A stretch of DNA of 64,000 nucleotides from Paenibacillus sp. J2TS4 (GCF_018403245.1 NZ_BOSH01000002.1:310001-374000), one strand, 5' to 3'; positions 16,078-25,613 are shown, counted from the stretch's first letter. Numbers and translations are program-made. Notes: generated by a model not told the origin, from the sequence alone.

Positions 16078-17077
16078 AGGGCCTCGAATCATGAACATGC
16101 GTGAGGTGGAGGTGCCTGTCCCCGGGAAGGGAGAGCTTCTTATTAAAGTGGAAGCGGCGGGTATATGCGGATCGGAGCTAGGCGGGTACCTGGGCCATAA
16201 TTCTTTACGCAAGCCCCCCCTTGTGATGGGACATGAATTTACCGGAACGGTAGCGGTTGTTGGTGAGGGGAAGAGGCCGATTTTCCGGGCCGGGGACCGG
16301 GTAACCGTTAATCCTCTAGTATCGTGTATGCATTGCGATCGGTGCCGGGAAGGGGAGGCCCACCTATGTTCTGGGCGAAAACTGCTGGGAGCCGGCATAC
16401 CGGGGGCTTATGCCGAATATGTGTTGGTTCCGGCGCGCAATACGTACCCTTTACCAGATGAGGTCAGTTTCATCGAAGGAGCCTTCACGGAACCCTTTGC
16501 CTGTGCCATTCATGTTTGCCGACTGCTGAACTTGAAACCGCAGGATCGCTTGCTGATCGTGGGAGCGGGTCCGATTGGACTCTTCACTCTTCAGGCGGCT
16601 CTCGGGTACGGGCTTCATCATATCGCCGTGCTGGATATCAATGAGGCTCGGTTGGAGATTGCGAAAGAGCTCGGAGCCGTGACGGCCACTCGGCTGGAGA
16701 ATCTTAGAGCAGATTTCGTGAATTCCGAGCAGCCGTTGTTTGATGCGGCGGTCGATGCGGTCGGTATGACCGTGACGCGAAATCAATGCATGAACGCGGT
16801 CCGGGCAGGTGGAAAAGTAGTCTTTTCCGGACTGCATGAAGCCGACAGTTCATTGCCGATTAATTACGCGATTCGGAATGAACTGATTTTGATGGGAGCC
16901 TTCGCCTACTCTCCAGAAGATTTTGAATTAGCGCTGCAATGGGTGACCCGCCAACGGGTAAATTTACTGCCTTGGACAGAAATAGCCCCTCTGTCGGAAG
17001 GGGCTGCCTGTTTTGCAAAGCTCTTGGACCATCCGGGTAAAGTGGCCAAAATTATGCTGCAAGTAGCGGACGGATAG
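16037..17077 (+). CDS. zinc-dependent alcohol/polyol dehydrogenase (MDR family)
   Basis: A 346-residue medium-chain dehydrogenase. The catalytic zinc ligands are visible in AAGICGSELGGY (Cys), MGHEFTGTV (His-Glu) and, further on, EGAFTEPFACAIH (Glu). The structural zinc loop has four Cys in SCMHCDRCREGEAHLC. The NAD(P)-binding motif is VGAGPIGLFTLQ. This pattern matches sorbitol/threonine dehydrogenase-like enzymes such as galactitol-1-phosphate or L-threonine dehydrogenases; the substrate is unknown. ATG 16037 is supported by AGGGAG seven bases upstream; an internal ATG at 16058 is the alternative. It is divergent from, and probably repressed by, the IclR regulator. Confidence 0.9.
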   Translation: MRNLREKMKALVYEGPRIMNMREVEVPVPGKGELLIKVEAAGICGSELGGYLGHNSLRKPPLVMGHEFTGTVAVVGEGKRPIFRAGDRVTVNPLVSCMHCDRCREGEAHLCSGRKLLGAGIPGAYAEYVLVPARNTYPLPDEVSFIEGAFTEPFACAIHVCRLLNLKPQDRLLIVGAGPIGLFTLQAALGYGLHHIAVLDINEARLEIAKELGAVTATRLENLRADFVNSEQPLFDAAVDAVGMTVTRNQCMNAVRAGGKVVFSGLHEADSSLPINYAIRNELILMGAFAYSPEDFELALQWVTRQRVNLLPWTEIAPLSEGAACFAKLLDHPGKVAKIMLQVADG

Positions 17078-17107
17078 AGGCGGGAAATAGATGAATAAGG
17101 GCAGATA

Positions 17108-17235
17108 TGCACTTCAACTCGATAGTTTTAGCAACTTTTGCGATTACCGTGTAATTGTGCACTTTAATTCCTTACTTTTTACGAAAAGGGACGTTTTCGT
17201 TAGGTCCAGAGGTATTTTTGCACTTCATTCCCATT
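17108..17235. repeat. three spaced copies of a TGCACTTyA motif
   Basis: The word TGCACTT occurs at 17108, 17158 and 17219, each followed by a similar (C/T)A(A/T)(C/T)(T/C)C context, at spacings of 50 and 61 bases. This intergenic region (17078-17440) shows no gene. The arrangement resembles dispersed intergenic repeats of Paenibacillus genomes; function unknown. Confidence 0.45.
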
Positions 17236-17440
17236 AGCCGAAACGTTTCTGCTGTACCTCCGCTCTCCATGCAAGTATTGCAGGGTGGAGCGGATATATG
17301 ATTTAAGGCTTAGCGAGTCCATGCTTCTGGACCAGTAACTTCGAAAGCTCGTGCTTACAGATGCTGAGGAGCAGAACTATGGGAACATTTCTATAAAACA
17401 AAAAGTAAGATAGCGAAAAGTTGTATAAAATTACACAAAG

Positions 17441-18799
17441 TCACATTAAATAGCTGATAAACATCGAAGCTGTGCCAAAGTATACCGTTAAGGAAAAAAT
17501 ATCATTCAACGTTGTAATAAGCGGGCCCGAAGCTACAGCCGGATCGACATTAAAACGATACAGAATAAGCGGGATGATAGTCCCGGCCAATGTGCCGATA
17601 ATAAGAGTGAGGAACAGGGAACTGCCAACCACCAGGCCGAGAATGGGGCTGCCTTGCCAGAAATAGGCGATGCCGGCTATCAGCAAACCGCAGGTCGTTC
17701 CAATAATCAGTCCGACCCCTAACTCGCGAGAGACTAGGCGGATAACGGCCCGTCGATTCAAATCCTGCGATACCAGACCTCTAACGACAACAGCCAACGA
17801 TTGGGTTCCCGTATTTCCTGTCATCCCGGCAATCATCGGCATGAAGAAGGCGAGGGCTACGACCTGCTGCAGCGTTTCTTCAAAGCCGCTTATAATACTG
17901 CCGGAAACGAGACCGAGAAAGAGCAGCAAAATCAACCACGGCAATCTTCGGATCGAAGCGGTCACGGCGCCGGTTTCGAAATCGATCGCTTTGCCGGAAG
18001 CCGCGAACTTGCCGATATCTTCATTCGCTTCCTGGATGAAGACGTCGATGACGTCGTCGACGGTAACAATCCCGATGAGCCGTTCGTCGTCATCCACAAC
18101 CGGCACGGCAATGAAGTCGTATCGTTCAATAAGCCGGGCGACCTCTTCCTGGTCCGCATGAACGTTGACCGAAATGACCCTCGTAAACATGATGTCGTCA
18201 ATTTGTTGATCGATGTCGGCCAGCAGCAGATCCCGATAGGAGACAACGCCGACCAATTTTTTATCGTTATCGAGAACATAGAGATAATAAAGATTTTCAG
18301 CCAATTCTGCAAAAGATTTAAGCTTGTCGATCGCCTCGCGGATCGTAAAATGCTTCTGAATCCATACATACCGGTTCGTCATTATTCCCCCGGCGGTTTC
18401 CGGAGGGTATTTCATCAGATTTTTAACGGACTGCTGCTCTTCTTCCTTCATGACAGCGAGAATTTCTTCAATTTTATCTACAGACAGCGTTCCCAGCAAG
18501 TCGGCCAGGTCATCGTTCTCCATCAGGTCCATAACGGCGGGCAGCTTGTCGATCCCCAATCTTTGCAGAACCTCGATTTGCGCCTTCACATCCAATTCCT
18601 GAATAAGAGCGGCGATTTGCTCGGGAGTCGAAAACAGCAGAAATCTCGTATGATGCTTGCTTGGAAGGTTTTTGTAAAGGACAGCCAGGTCATAGGGTTG
18701 AAGCTCGTCGACCGTCGTTTGGAACATTTCCTTATTCTGTTCCTTCAATTGTTTGATAATGAGTAAAGTAAGTTGATTTTCAGACATCTGTATAACCAT
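17441..18799 (-). CDS. mgtE: magnesium transporter MgtE
   Basis: A 452-residue magnesium channel. Order of domains: helical MgtE N domain (about 10-135, with repeated LxxLxxDDLADLLG-type units), two CBS domains (about 140-260, including MTNRYVWIQKHFTIREA and VISVNVHADQEEVARL), a plug helix, then five membrane segments (about 285-450) with the pore signature GMTGNTGTQSLAVVVRGL. The cytosolic domains sense magnesium and close the pore when it is plentiful. ATG 18799 follows AAGGGGTG. No M-box riboswitch was recognised in the short upstream region. It is monocistronic. Confidence 0.96.
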   Translation of the reverse strand: MVIQMSENQLTLLIIKQLKEQNKEMFQTTVDELQPYDLAVLYKNLPSKHHTRFLLFSTPEQIAALIQELDVKAQIEVLQRLGIDKLPAVMDLMENDDLADLLGTLSVDKIEEILAVMKEEEQQSVKNLMKYPPETAGGIMTNRYVWIQKHFTIREAIDKLKSFAELAENLYYLYVLDNDKKLVGVVSYRDLLLADIDQQIDDIMFTRVISVNVHADQEEVARLIERYDFIAVPVVDDDERLIGIVTVDDVIDVFIQEANEDIGKFAASGKAIDFETGAVTASIRRLPWLILLLFLGLVSGSIISGFEETLQQVVALAFFMPMIAGMTGNTGTQSLAVVVRGLVSQDLNRRAVIRLVSRELGVGLIIGTTCGLLIAGIAYFWQGSPILGLVVGSSLFLTLIIGTLAGTIIPLILYRFNVDPAVASGPLITTLNDIFSLTVYFGTASMFISYLM

Positions 18800-19003
18800 G
18801 GCTACACCCCTTTCTATGTAAGGAACACGAATACGGACAGATCAAACCAAGGATGAATGACAGTCCATCCCGAACGTATGAATAAGTGTTCATTATGATT
18901 AATCTTGTAAAAATGGATATTTTCCTTATGATTCCACACGAGGTATAGATTTATGACGAGCCTAAAGCGGAGCTGTATAGCGTGAGGAGGGAAGGGTTGG
19001 ATT

Positions 19004-19939
19004 TCAAGCCAGATGAACGGTGTTGATCTCCAATAAATTCAGCTGCCGGGACAGCTTATTATGATTTTCCTCATAAGCCTCTCTAGGTTCAGGGCTGCTT
19101 ACAGCTAGCCGGTCCAAATAAAACAACAGCTTGCAAAAGGATTGCTTGAGCACATTCTGCGGCTCCAGAGCTTTGACTTGCTCATAACCTTCGTAAAAAG
19201 AAGGCAGGTAGCCAGGGAAGGAGGGGTCTAACCGATCATCGCTTTGCAGATCAAAAGCTGGATCTCCTGTGTGCGCCTGCTCGAACCCGATGATTCCAGT
19301 GAGCTCTCCGTTATGCTGCCACAATTGGTTCAAATGAAATTGACCATGCAGGAGAGAGGCCTTCTCCACTCGTTCGAATAAGGGGCGGAGCTTATCCAGT
19401 ACCATTTTAATACGCGCTATGGTCGTTTTCTCTATCCTATCGGCATTGATGGCTTTCCGTGCATATTTTCTAAATTTATTCTGGATATAACGGTATCCGT
19501 TAGTAAATCCTTCATCACCGGGCGCAGCGGATAACGTCTTGAACGTATCAAAAGAATAAGTATGTATAGTGGCCAAGTAACGGCCTGCTTCCCTCGCAAG
19601 GTGTTCCCGGTCGGGAGCCTCCAAATCGGGCCAGCTTCTTGATAACGGTCCGCCCTTCAGTCGAGTTGTGATGAGGAAGCTGAAGGGGACAACCCGGCCG
19701 CTTTCGTCGAGAACAATGGTCTCGGGAACGGGAACGGATGCTCCTCTCAATATTCGATAAGCTTCTTTCTCACTATGCAGATCGACGGATTCATCCTGCA
19801 GGCTTGAAAAATGAATGACATATCGGTCATTCACAATATATCGTCGATAATCCGGGAGGAGGGATACGATCGATTGGACAGGAGCCAGGTTATATTCATG
19901 CCATATTCGTCGGATCGGTTCTTCCGCATTCATCATCAC
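19004..19939 (-). CDS. aminoglycoside-phosphotransferase-fold protein lacking catalytic Asp residues (probable pseudokinase)
   Basis: About 311 residues with an APH/choline-kinase fold: an N-lobe with EKEAYRILRGASVPVPETIV and a C-lobe with LAREAGRYLATIHTYSF. The start is taken as GTG 19939, eight bases after AAAGGGGG; the frame is open to 20005. The catalytic loop, normally HGDxHPGN, reads LLHGQFHLNQLW, so the catalytic base Asp is Gln. The metal-binding motif, normally IDFE or IDFG, reads IIGFEQAHTGDPAFDL, so that Asp is Gly. The rest of the loop (TGDPAFDL) is intact. The protein is therefore unlikely to phosphorylate a substrate and may be a binding or regulatory protein. The APH protein at 61994-62869 in this window keeps both Asp residues. 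Confidence 0.8.
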   Translation of the reverse strand: MMMNAEEPIRRIWHEYNLAPVQSIVSLLPDYRRYIVNDRYVIHFSSLQDESVDLHSEKEAYRILRGASVPVPETIVLDESGRVVPFSFLITTRLKGGPLSRSWPDLEAPDREHLAREAGRYLATIHTYSFDTFKTLSAAPGDEGFTNGYRYIQNKFRKYARKAINADRIEKTTIARIKMVLDKLRPLFERVEKASLLHGQFHLNQLWQHNGELTGIIGFEQAHTGDPAFDLQSDDRLDPSFPGYLPSFYEGYEQVKALEPQNVLKQSFCKLLFYLDRLAVSSPEPREAYEENHNKLSRQLNLLEINTVHLA

Positions 19940-20402
19940 CGTAACAGCCCCCTTTGGTTTGCGCACCAAAGATAAACGCCTGCGGCGTCCTTGATTTCTG
20001 ATCAAGAAAGCATGCGTTTACCATCGAAATTTACCGATAACGATTTTTATAAATTCTGGCGTTTAATTTAAATAAAAAACAAGCTTAGAAAAATCTTGTT
20101 TAATCTTACCATAAAGAAACAATGGGAGCAGTGTCAACTAAAAAAATAATGTCCCGAGGAGTAAAACGCGCCTTGGGATTATTTTTCCTGTTCTCCCCGG
20201 GAATAATCTATAAGGAAAAAGAAAAAGTTGAATTCATAGAAATGGATAGGTAGAATGGGCAGAGACGAGTATTCCTTGATACATATAGGGAACTTTATGC
20301 AAATATGAATTGTCATAAAGAGTAGAAGAGTGATGAAAAGCTAGAAAGAAAATCAAGAAGGTGGGATTAAGTTAGCCCAGCTTCGGATAGGAGGATCCAA
20401 TC
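19940..20402. other. divergent intergenic region with hairpin and promoter
   Basis: On the minus strand a plausible promoter for the APH-fold gene is TTGACA with TATGGT about 18 bases later (near 20137-20108). At about 20145-20185 lies a hairpin whose arms are AATAAT..CCCGAGG and CCTTGGGATTATT, flanked by T runs on both strands, so it can act as a terminator either way. The VanY gene on the right has a good site, GGAGG, before its ATG at 20403. Confidence 0.5.
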
Positions 20403-21269
20403 ATGTTAAAAACTCGTTATTCTGCCGCTACTGCTATACTCCTTGCCGGATCTCTCGCTCTGCTATCCGCCTGTGGGGACCAATCTCCCGGACAGGCCGC
20501 CGAGACTCCGGGGGCGACTGCCCCGCCGATTGTGGAGAGTTCCCCCAGCGTTAGTCCCTCCCCTTCAATGAAGCCTGAAAAGCCTGAAGAGAATAAACCC
20601 GAGCCTACTCCTTCAGCAGAAGTTAATCAGGGAGGACAAGCGGGCTCCGATCCTGCAGACGATGCCGTTCAGGTAGCGGCGACCCCGGAAGCGATGAGCG
20701 TGCTTGTCAATAAGCAATTTAAGCTGCCGGACGGTTACAAGCCGGATGATCTGGTCGAGCCGGATGTTCATTTTATTTTTAGCGAGAAGCTTGAGAAGAG
20801 ACTGATGCGCAAGGAAGCTGCGGAAGCTTTGGAGCTATTGTTCGAGGGAGCAAAGAAGGATGGCTATTTTCTAGGCGGGGTTTCCGGGTACCGGTCTCAT
20901 GAATATCAAACCTCCTTGTTTAACCGATATGTGAAGCAGCAGGGCGAGGAAGAAGCGCGGAAGGTGAGCGCCGTTCCCGGACACAGCGAGCATCAGACGG
21001 GACTGGCGATGGATGTGTCGGACAGCAGCGGGAAATGCGCGGCTGAGGATTGTTTCGCCGATATGAAGGAAAGCCAATGGCTGGCTGGGCATGCTCACGA
21101 GTACGGCTTTATCATCCGTTACCCGAAGGGGAAAGAAGAGATCACCGGATATAGCTATGAGCCTTGGCATATTCGCTATGTGGGAACAGACATCGCCAAA
21201 GAAATATACGAACAAGGTATAACTTTGGAGGAGTACTATAATACGATACCGGTCTCGGCACAAAAATAA
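20403..21269 (+). CDS. D-alanyl-D-alanine carboxypeptidase, VanY/M15B family lipoprotein
   Basis: A 288-residue lipoprotein: the signal AILLAGSLALLSAC places the lipidated Cys at residue 24, followed by a Pro/Glu/Ser-rich linker of about 75 residues that would span the cell wall. The M15B peptidase domain then carries SGYRSHEYQTSLFNRYV, the zinc motif PGHSEHQTGLAMDVSD (His and Asp ligands) and the final ligand in YEPWHIRYVG. Such enzymes trim the terminal D-Ala from peptidoglycan stem peptides on the outer face of the membrane. No vanR/S, vanH/A/X genes are nearby, so this is a housekeeping wall-trimming enzyme and not a vancomycin-resistance cassette. Monocistronic. Confidence 0.93.
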   Translation: MLKTRYSAATAILLAGSLALLSACGDQSPGQAAETPGATAPPIVESSPSVSPSPSMKPEKPEENKPEPTPSAEVNQGGQAGSDPADDAVQVAATPEAMSVLVNKQFKLPDGYKPDDLVEPDVHFIFSEKLEKRLMRKEAAEALELLFEGAKKDGYFLGGVSGYRSHEYQTSLFNRYVKQQGEEEARKVSAVPGHSEHQTGLAMDVSDSSGKCAAEDCFADMKESQWLAGHAHEYGFIIRYPKGKEEITGYSYEPWHIRYVGTDIAKEIYEQGITLEEYYNTIPVSAQK

Positions 21270-21326
21270 GCGGATTTCGTCGGGGCTGGTGAAATGAATA
21301 GCGTCTTAACATAATGCAGATAAGAG

Positions 21327-21372
21327 AAAAAAGGGAGGAGAATGGCTGGTTCATTCCCTCCCTTTTTTCTTT
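21327..21372. terminator. bidirectional terminator between vanY-like and speE genes
   Basis: Perfect stem AAAAAAGGGAGG (21327-21338) / CCTCCCTTTTTT (21357-21368) between convergent genes; the T and A runs form part of the stem on both strands. Confidence 0.85.
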
Positions 21373-21421
21373 ACACTCCATAACGGATGGTATAATAGCA
21401 CTGCTCTATTAACGTTAAAAG

Positions 21422-22300
21422 CTATATGTGGATGGATTTTTTCTCCTCCAGAAGAGCTTTCACAAATTGCGGAAGCTGGAAGCAGCCGGTTAAAGCATCC
21501 TTGTTGGTATAGACCGTTTGTTTGTCGAAAGCCGCGATTCGGCTGAAATCGACTGGACGCTTGGAACCGAGAGTAAAGCTCCACATCCCTCCAGGGTACG
21601 TCGGAACGACGGCCCAGTACAGGTGAGATTGGAGGAACAGACTGTCGATGCGGCTGTAGGTTTCCGACATAATTTCCGGCTGGAAGATCGGAGACTGGCT
21701 TTGACAGACCATGATGCCGTCTTCTTTAAGCGCACGGTGGAGACTCTGATAAAAGCTTAGCTCGAACAACTGCTTGGCCGGTCCGACCGGGTCCGAGGAG
21801 TCCACAATGATGACATCGTATTCCCCTTGAACCTTCTTCGCATAATCGACTCCATCCGCGTAGATGAAGTTGACCCGCGGATCGGACAAATTGCCCGATA
21901 CTTCAGGCAAATGAGCTTTGCTCGCAACGACGACGCTTTCGTCAATCTCCACCATATCAATTTGTTCTACCTTTCGGTATTTGCAGGCTTCCCGAGCAGC
22001 TCCGCAATCCCCTCCGCCAATAATCAACACCTTGCGCGGATCAGGATGTAACGTGAGAGGAGCGTGAACGATCATTTCGTTATAAATGTGACCGTCCATA
22101 GAAGTTGTCTGCACGGCCCCGTCAAGGACTAGCATTCTTCCGAAATCGTAAGAATCCAGGATCATTACATGCTGAAAACGAGACTTTTGTTCAAATACCA
22201 CTTCTTTAATCCGGTAATTGATTTTAAGATTGTCCCTTTCGTTTTCGGTCAGCCAGAGTCCACCCTTATCCCGATGAAGATACATGGATAACCGTTCCAT
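21422..22300 (-). CDS. speE: spermidine synthase
   Basis: A 292-residue polyamine aminopropyltransferase. ATG 22300 is chosen because GGGGGT lies six bases upstream; a TTG two codons earlier is possible. Motifs: LDGAVQTTSMDGHIYNEMIVH for putrescine and decarboxylated-SAM binding, VLIIGGGDCGAAREAC (SAM-fold glycine loop) and IIVDSSDPVGPA with the catalytic Asp. The enzyme transfers an aminopropyl group to putrescine to give spermidine. In B. subtilis speE is followed by speB (agmatinase), but here no speB or speD is adjacent, so the pathway is dispersed. Confidence 0.96.
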   Translation of the reverse strand: MERLSMYLHRDKGGLWLTENERDNLKINYRIKEVVFEQKSRFQHVMILDSYDFGRMLVLDGAVQTTSMDGHIYNEMIVHAPLTLHPDPRKVLIIGGGDCGAAREACKYRKVEQIDMVEIDESVVVASKAHLPEVSGNLSDPRVNFIYADGVDYAKKVQGEYDVIIVDSSDPVGPAKQLFELSFYQSLHRALKEDGIMVCQSQSPIFQPEIMSETYSRIDSLFLQSHLYWAVVPTYPGGMWSFTLGSKRPVDFSRIAAFDKQTVYTNKDALTGCFQLPQFVKALLEEKKSIHI

Positions 22301-22417
22301 TTTCAACCCCCAATAAATTGATAGTAAGTTAGCAGGATCACGAGCCCGACCCAGCCACTGCCTTCATTGTACCAGAATCGGCTGGGGAAAGCTTGTCTTA
22401 GGCTTTTCAATTTGCCT

Positions 22418-23887
22418 TTAGAACAAAGGTGTGGTTCCTTTGCGAGTCCCGGAGTCGGCTAAATACGAGGCGATAACCGAGCATAATTCGGTTATTCCAT
22501 GGCGCAGCTGCTCTTCGCTAACCTGAGAGAAGCTGATCCGCAAATGGTTCCATTCCAGATCGTTCGGATAGCAGGCCGACCCCGGCAGGAAGGTCAAATG
22601 GCGCGCTTCAGCTTCATCCAGCAGCTCGTTCGTATTCGCCTGCGGAGGGAGGGTCAGCCACAGGTTGAAGCCTCCTCTAGGGATGACCCACCGCACTCCT
22701 TTAGGCGCATGCCGCTTCAGCAGTTCAAGGGCCAGGTCGCGTCTTTGCTTGAGGGCGGTTCGCAGCTGCTGAAGCAAGCGTGTAATTTGGTTGGCCTCAA
22801 ATATCGGCAGGATGACCTTCTGATTGAGCAAAGGGTTCCCGAGATCCGCGTTCGTCTTTGCCGTAATCAGTCGGTTAAGAATGGCGACAGAAGCTATTAA
22901 AAATCCGATCCGGCAGCCGGGCGACAGCATTTTGCTCAAGCCCTTCAAGTAGATGACATGCCCGTGGCGATCCATCGATTTGATATGCGGAGGCGGGACC
23001 GCGTCATAATAGATTTCACTCCACGGATCATCCTCCAGCACCAGACAATTCAAGTCTTCAGCCAGCTCCAGCAGCTGCTTGCGGCGCCGCAAGCTCATAA
23101 CTTTGCCCGTGGGGCTTTGAAAGGAAGGCACCGTATAAATCAGCTTGGGGACGGCCTGATCGGCCAAGGCGGTCAGCCGATCGATCCGCATTCCTTCTTC
23201 ATCCATCGGCACAGACAGAATCGTAGCTCCCCGGCTGCGAAAGACGTCGATAGCCGCCGCATAGGTCGGCTCCTCGGTAACGACAATGTCTCCCGGACCG
23301 ATGAAGCTTCTGGCGACCAGGTCAATCCCTTGCTGGGAACCGTTTGTAACTAATATTTCTTGGGGCGATACGGAAATTCGTTCGTTGGTCAAGTAGGTTG
23401 CGAAGGCTTGTCTAAGCTCCAAATCTCCCTGGATTTCGCCGTATTGGGCGAGAACTTCCGGATAATAGCGAGCCAGATGTCTGAGACTTTCCGCCAGCTC
23501 TTGAGTAGGCAGCAAATCGGCTGCTACCGCCGACAAGGAAAAATTAATGGCTGCGGGCTTCTGGCTGTAGTGCATTGATTGAGAGCGGTGCAGGTAGTCG
23601 GGAAACGGCAAGGGGTGATTGTCGTCGTCTGGCTTGTCTTCCTTCGGTCTTTCTTCATAGACAAAGGTACCTTTACCCTGTATCCGGGTGATGAGCTTAT
23701 TGGCTTCCAGCAGATCAAGAGCGTGCGACACCGTTACCGGGCTGACCTTCAGCATCCGGGTCAGCTGCCGGACCGAGGGCAGGCGGGACCCTTTAGGAAA
23801 ATAACCGGACAGGATACGGTCGGCCAGCGCCTGATGAATTTGCTGCGCCAATGGAACCTGCGAGCTGCGATTCAGTTCGATTTTCAT
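22418..23887 (-). CDS. pdxR: PdxR-type MocR regulator (GntR HTH fused to aminotransferase fold)
   Basis: A 489-residue MocR/GabR-type regulator: GntR winged helix at 10-75 (LAQQIHQALADRILSGYFPK, GSRLPSVRQLTRML), a linker rich in Asp and Pro, then a fold-type I aminotransferase domain from about residue 115 with the PLP-Lys motif YLKGLSKMLSPGCRIGF and YTVPSFQSPTGKVMS. Such proteins sense pyridoxal phosphate with the aminotransferase domain. It is divergent from pdxST, the vitamin B6 synthase genes, which is the classical PdxR arrangement, so it most likely activates pdxST when PLP is low. ATG 23887 follows GGAGAG. Confidence 0.92.
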   Translation of the reverse strand: MKIELNRSSQVPLAQQIHQALADRILSGYFPKGSRLPSVRQLTRMLKVSPVTVSHALDLLEANKLITRIQGKGTFVYEERPKEDKPDDDNHPLPFPDYLHRSQSMHYSQKPAAINFSLSAVAADLLPTQELAESLRHLARYYPEVLAQYGEIQGDLELRQAFATYLTNERISVSPQEILVTNGSQQGIDLVARSFIGPGDIVVTEEPTYAAAIDVFRSRGATILSVPMDEEGMRIDRLTALADQAVPKLIYTVPSFQSPTGKVMSLRRRKQLLELAEDLNCLVLEDDPWSEIYYDAVPPPHIKSMDRHGHVIYLKGLSKMLSPGCRIGFLIASVAILNRLITAKTNADLGNPLLNQKVILPIFEANQITRLLQQLRTALKQRRDLALELLKRHAPKGVRWVIPRGGFNLWLTLPPQANTNELLDEAEARHLTFLPGSACYPNDLEWNHLRISFSQVSEEQLRHGITELCSVIASYLADSGTRKGTTPLF

Positions 23888-23901
23888 AAGATTTCTCTCC
23901 A

Positions 23902-23999
23902 GTTCTACTGTATTACTGTTCTACTCTTTCTCCAAACCGATCTTATAAGTAAAGTGTTACACTATGATATTGACTGTTACATACCATCCTACCTAAAAT
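23902..23999. promoter_or_regulatory. PdxR operator repeats and pdxS promoter
   Basis: Direct repeats GTTCTACT at 23902-23909 and 23918-23925 (spacing 16 bases), and further words GTGTTACA and CTGTTACA, lie between divergent pdxR and pdxS. MocR regulators bind direct repeats of this kind. The pdxS promoter is TTGACT (23970-23975) with TAAAAT 18 bases later (23994-23999). Confidence 0.6.
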
Positions 24000-24042
24000 A
24001 ACACCAAGAAACAATCTATGTAAAAAAAAGGAGCTGTCGAGA

Positions 24043-24927
24043 ATGGCACAGACCGGGACAGATGTAGTCAAAAGAGGAATGGCAGAGATGCAAAAAGGCG
24101 GAGTCATTATGGATGTAATGAATGCGGAGCAAGCGAAGATTGCTGAGGCATCCGGAGCCTGCGCAGTTATGGCGCTTGAAAGAGTTCCTTCGGACATCCG
24201 AGCTGCCGGCGGAGTAGCGAGAATGGCCGATCCGACGATTTTGGAAGAGGTTATGAAAGTGGTTACCATACCGGTTATGGCGAAATGTAGAATCGGACAC
24301 TACGTCGAAGCCAAAGTGCTGGAAGCGTTGGGCGCGGATTATATTGATGAGAGTGAAGTTCTCACGCCTGCGGATGATTTGTTCCATATTAATAAAAAAG
24401 AATTTACCGTTCCTTTCGTTTGCGGGGCCAAGGATATCGGCGAAGCGCTAAGAAGAATCGGCGAAGGGGCTTCGATGATGCGTACCAAAGGAGAGCCCGG
24501 CACAGGGAATATCGTTGAGGCTGTACGTCATATGCGGGTGATTAATTCGCAAATCAGAAAAATTCAGAACACTTCCAAAGATGAACTGATGGCAGAAGCC
24601 AAAAATTTGGGGGCTCCTTATGATCTTGTTTTATATGTCCATGAAAATGGAAAGCTGCCGGTCGTCAATTTTGCGGCCGGGGGAGTCGCTACTCCTTCCG
24701 ATGCTGCACTGATGATGCATTTGGGAGCGGATGGGGTGTTTGTCGGCTCGGGTATTTTCAAATCCGAAAATCCCGAGAAGTTTGCCAAAGCTATTGTGGA
24801 AGCAACGACCCATTATCAGGATTTTGAGCTGATCGCCAATGTGTCCAAAAATCTTGGCGTGCCTATGAAAGGGATTGAAATAAGTAAACTGGACAGTTCT
24901 CAACGCATGCAGGACAGAGGCTGGTAA
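24043..24927 (+). CDS. pdxS: pyridoxal 5'-phosphate synthase subunit PdxS
   Basis: A 294-residue TIM-barrel lyase, full length for the family. It combines ribose 5-phosphate, glyceraldehyde 3-phosphate and ammonia to make pyridoxal phosphate. The two catalytic lysines lie in [11 protein letters not shown] and [13 protein letters not shown]; the phosphate-binding motifs are [18 protein letters not shown] and [17 protein letters not shown]. PdxT, which supplies ammonia, is encoded 17 bases downstream, and 12 copies of each form the complex. AAAGGAG precedes ATG. Confidence 0.98.
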   Translation: MAQTGTDVVKRGMAEMQKGGVIMDVMNAEQAKIAEASGACAVMALERVPSDIRAAGGVARMADPTILEEVMKVVTIPVMAKCRIGHYVEAKVLEALGADYIDESEVLTPADDLFHINKKEFTVPFVCGAKDIGEALRRIGEGASMMRTKGEPGTGNIVEAVRHMRVINSQIRKIQNTSKDELMAEAKNLGAPYDLVLYVHENGKLPVVNFAAGGVATPSDAALMMHLGADGVFVGSGIFKSENPEKFAKAIVEATTHYQDFELIANVSKNLGVPMKGIEISKLDSSQRMQDRGW

Positions 24928-24944
24928 ATTTCTGGGGTGAGTAT

Positions 24945-25538
24945 ATGAACATAGGGGTTCTAGGTCTGCAAGGAGCGGTATCCGAGCACCTTCTGATGCT
25001 GAGGTCGATCAACGTGGAAGGCAAGGTAGTCAAGCATGTGGAGGATTTGAGAGGGATCGATGGCCTGATTATCCCCGGGGGCGAGAGCACGACGATTGGC
25101 CGATTAATGAAGCAATACGGATTTATTGAACAGATCCGACAGTTTTCCAACGAGAAAAAACCTGTTTTTGGGACTTGTGCCGGCATGATTTCGCTAGCCT
25201 CCCAAATCAGGGATCAGCAGGAAAGCTATTTGGAGCTTATGGACATTACCGTAGCCAGAAATGCATTTGGCCGACAAAAGGACAGCTTTGAAGTATCCCT
25301 GCCGATTGATCACATTGGCGACGATATTCAAGCAGTATTCATAAGAGCGCCGCTTATCGAGAAAGTGGGTCCGAACGTCGAAGTGCTGGCATCTTTCGAT
25401 GACTCGATTGTTATGGCCCGGCAAGAGCATCTGCTGGCCACTTCGTTTCATCCCGAGTTGACCAACGACTCTAGAGTGCATCAATATTTTGTTAATATGG
25501 TCTCCAAGTACGTGTTTGGGGACGATAGCAGTCTATGA
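24945..25538 (+). CDS. pdxT: pyridoxal 5'-phosphate synthase glutaminase subunit PdxT
   Basis: A 197-residue class I glutaminase. The nucleophile Cys lies in PVFGTCAGMISLA, the oxyanion/PdxT loop in LIIPGGESTTIGRL, and the catalytic His-Glu pair in LATSFHPELTND. It releases ammonia from glutamine and channels it into PdxS. It follows pdxS by 17 bases with GGGGTGAG upstream and is the last gene of the operon, followed by a long perfect hairpin. Confidence 0.98.
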   Translation: MNIGVLGLQGAVSEHLLMLRSINVEGKVVKHVEDLRGIDGLIIPGGESTTIGRLMKQYGFIEQIRQFSNEKKPVFGTCAGMISLASQIRDQQESYLELMDITVARNAFGRQKDSFEVSLPIDHIGDDIQAVFIRAPLIEKVGPNVEVLASFDDSIVMARQEHLLATSFHPELTNDSRVHQYFVNMVSKYVFGDDSSL

Positions 25539-25566
25539 GGCTGAGGTCGACAGCAAGGCTATAGTA

Positions 25567-25613
25567 ACAAGCGAAAGAACCGGTTCAACAGGAGAGCCGG
25601 TTCTTTCGCTTGT
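25567..25613 (+). terminator. long hairpin after pdxT
   Basis: A perfect 17-bp stem with arms at 25567-25583 and 25597-25613 (ACAAGCGAAAGAACCGG and its complement). No T run follows, but the stem contains T-rich stretches; it ends the pdxST transcription unit. Confidence 0.7.

Noticed and set aside
20403..21269. Vancomycin-resistance locus
   Set aside because: The VanY-like lipoprotein stands alone; no VanR/S, VanH, ligase or VanX genes are nearby.
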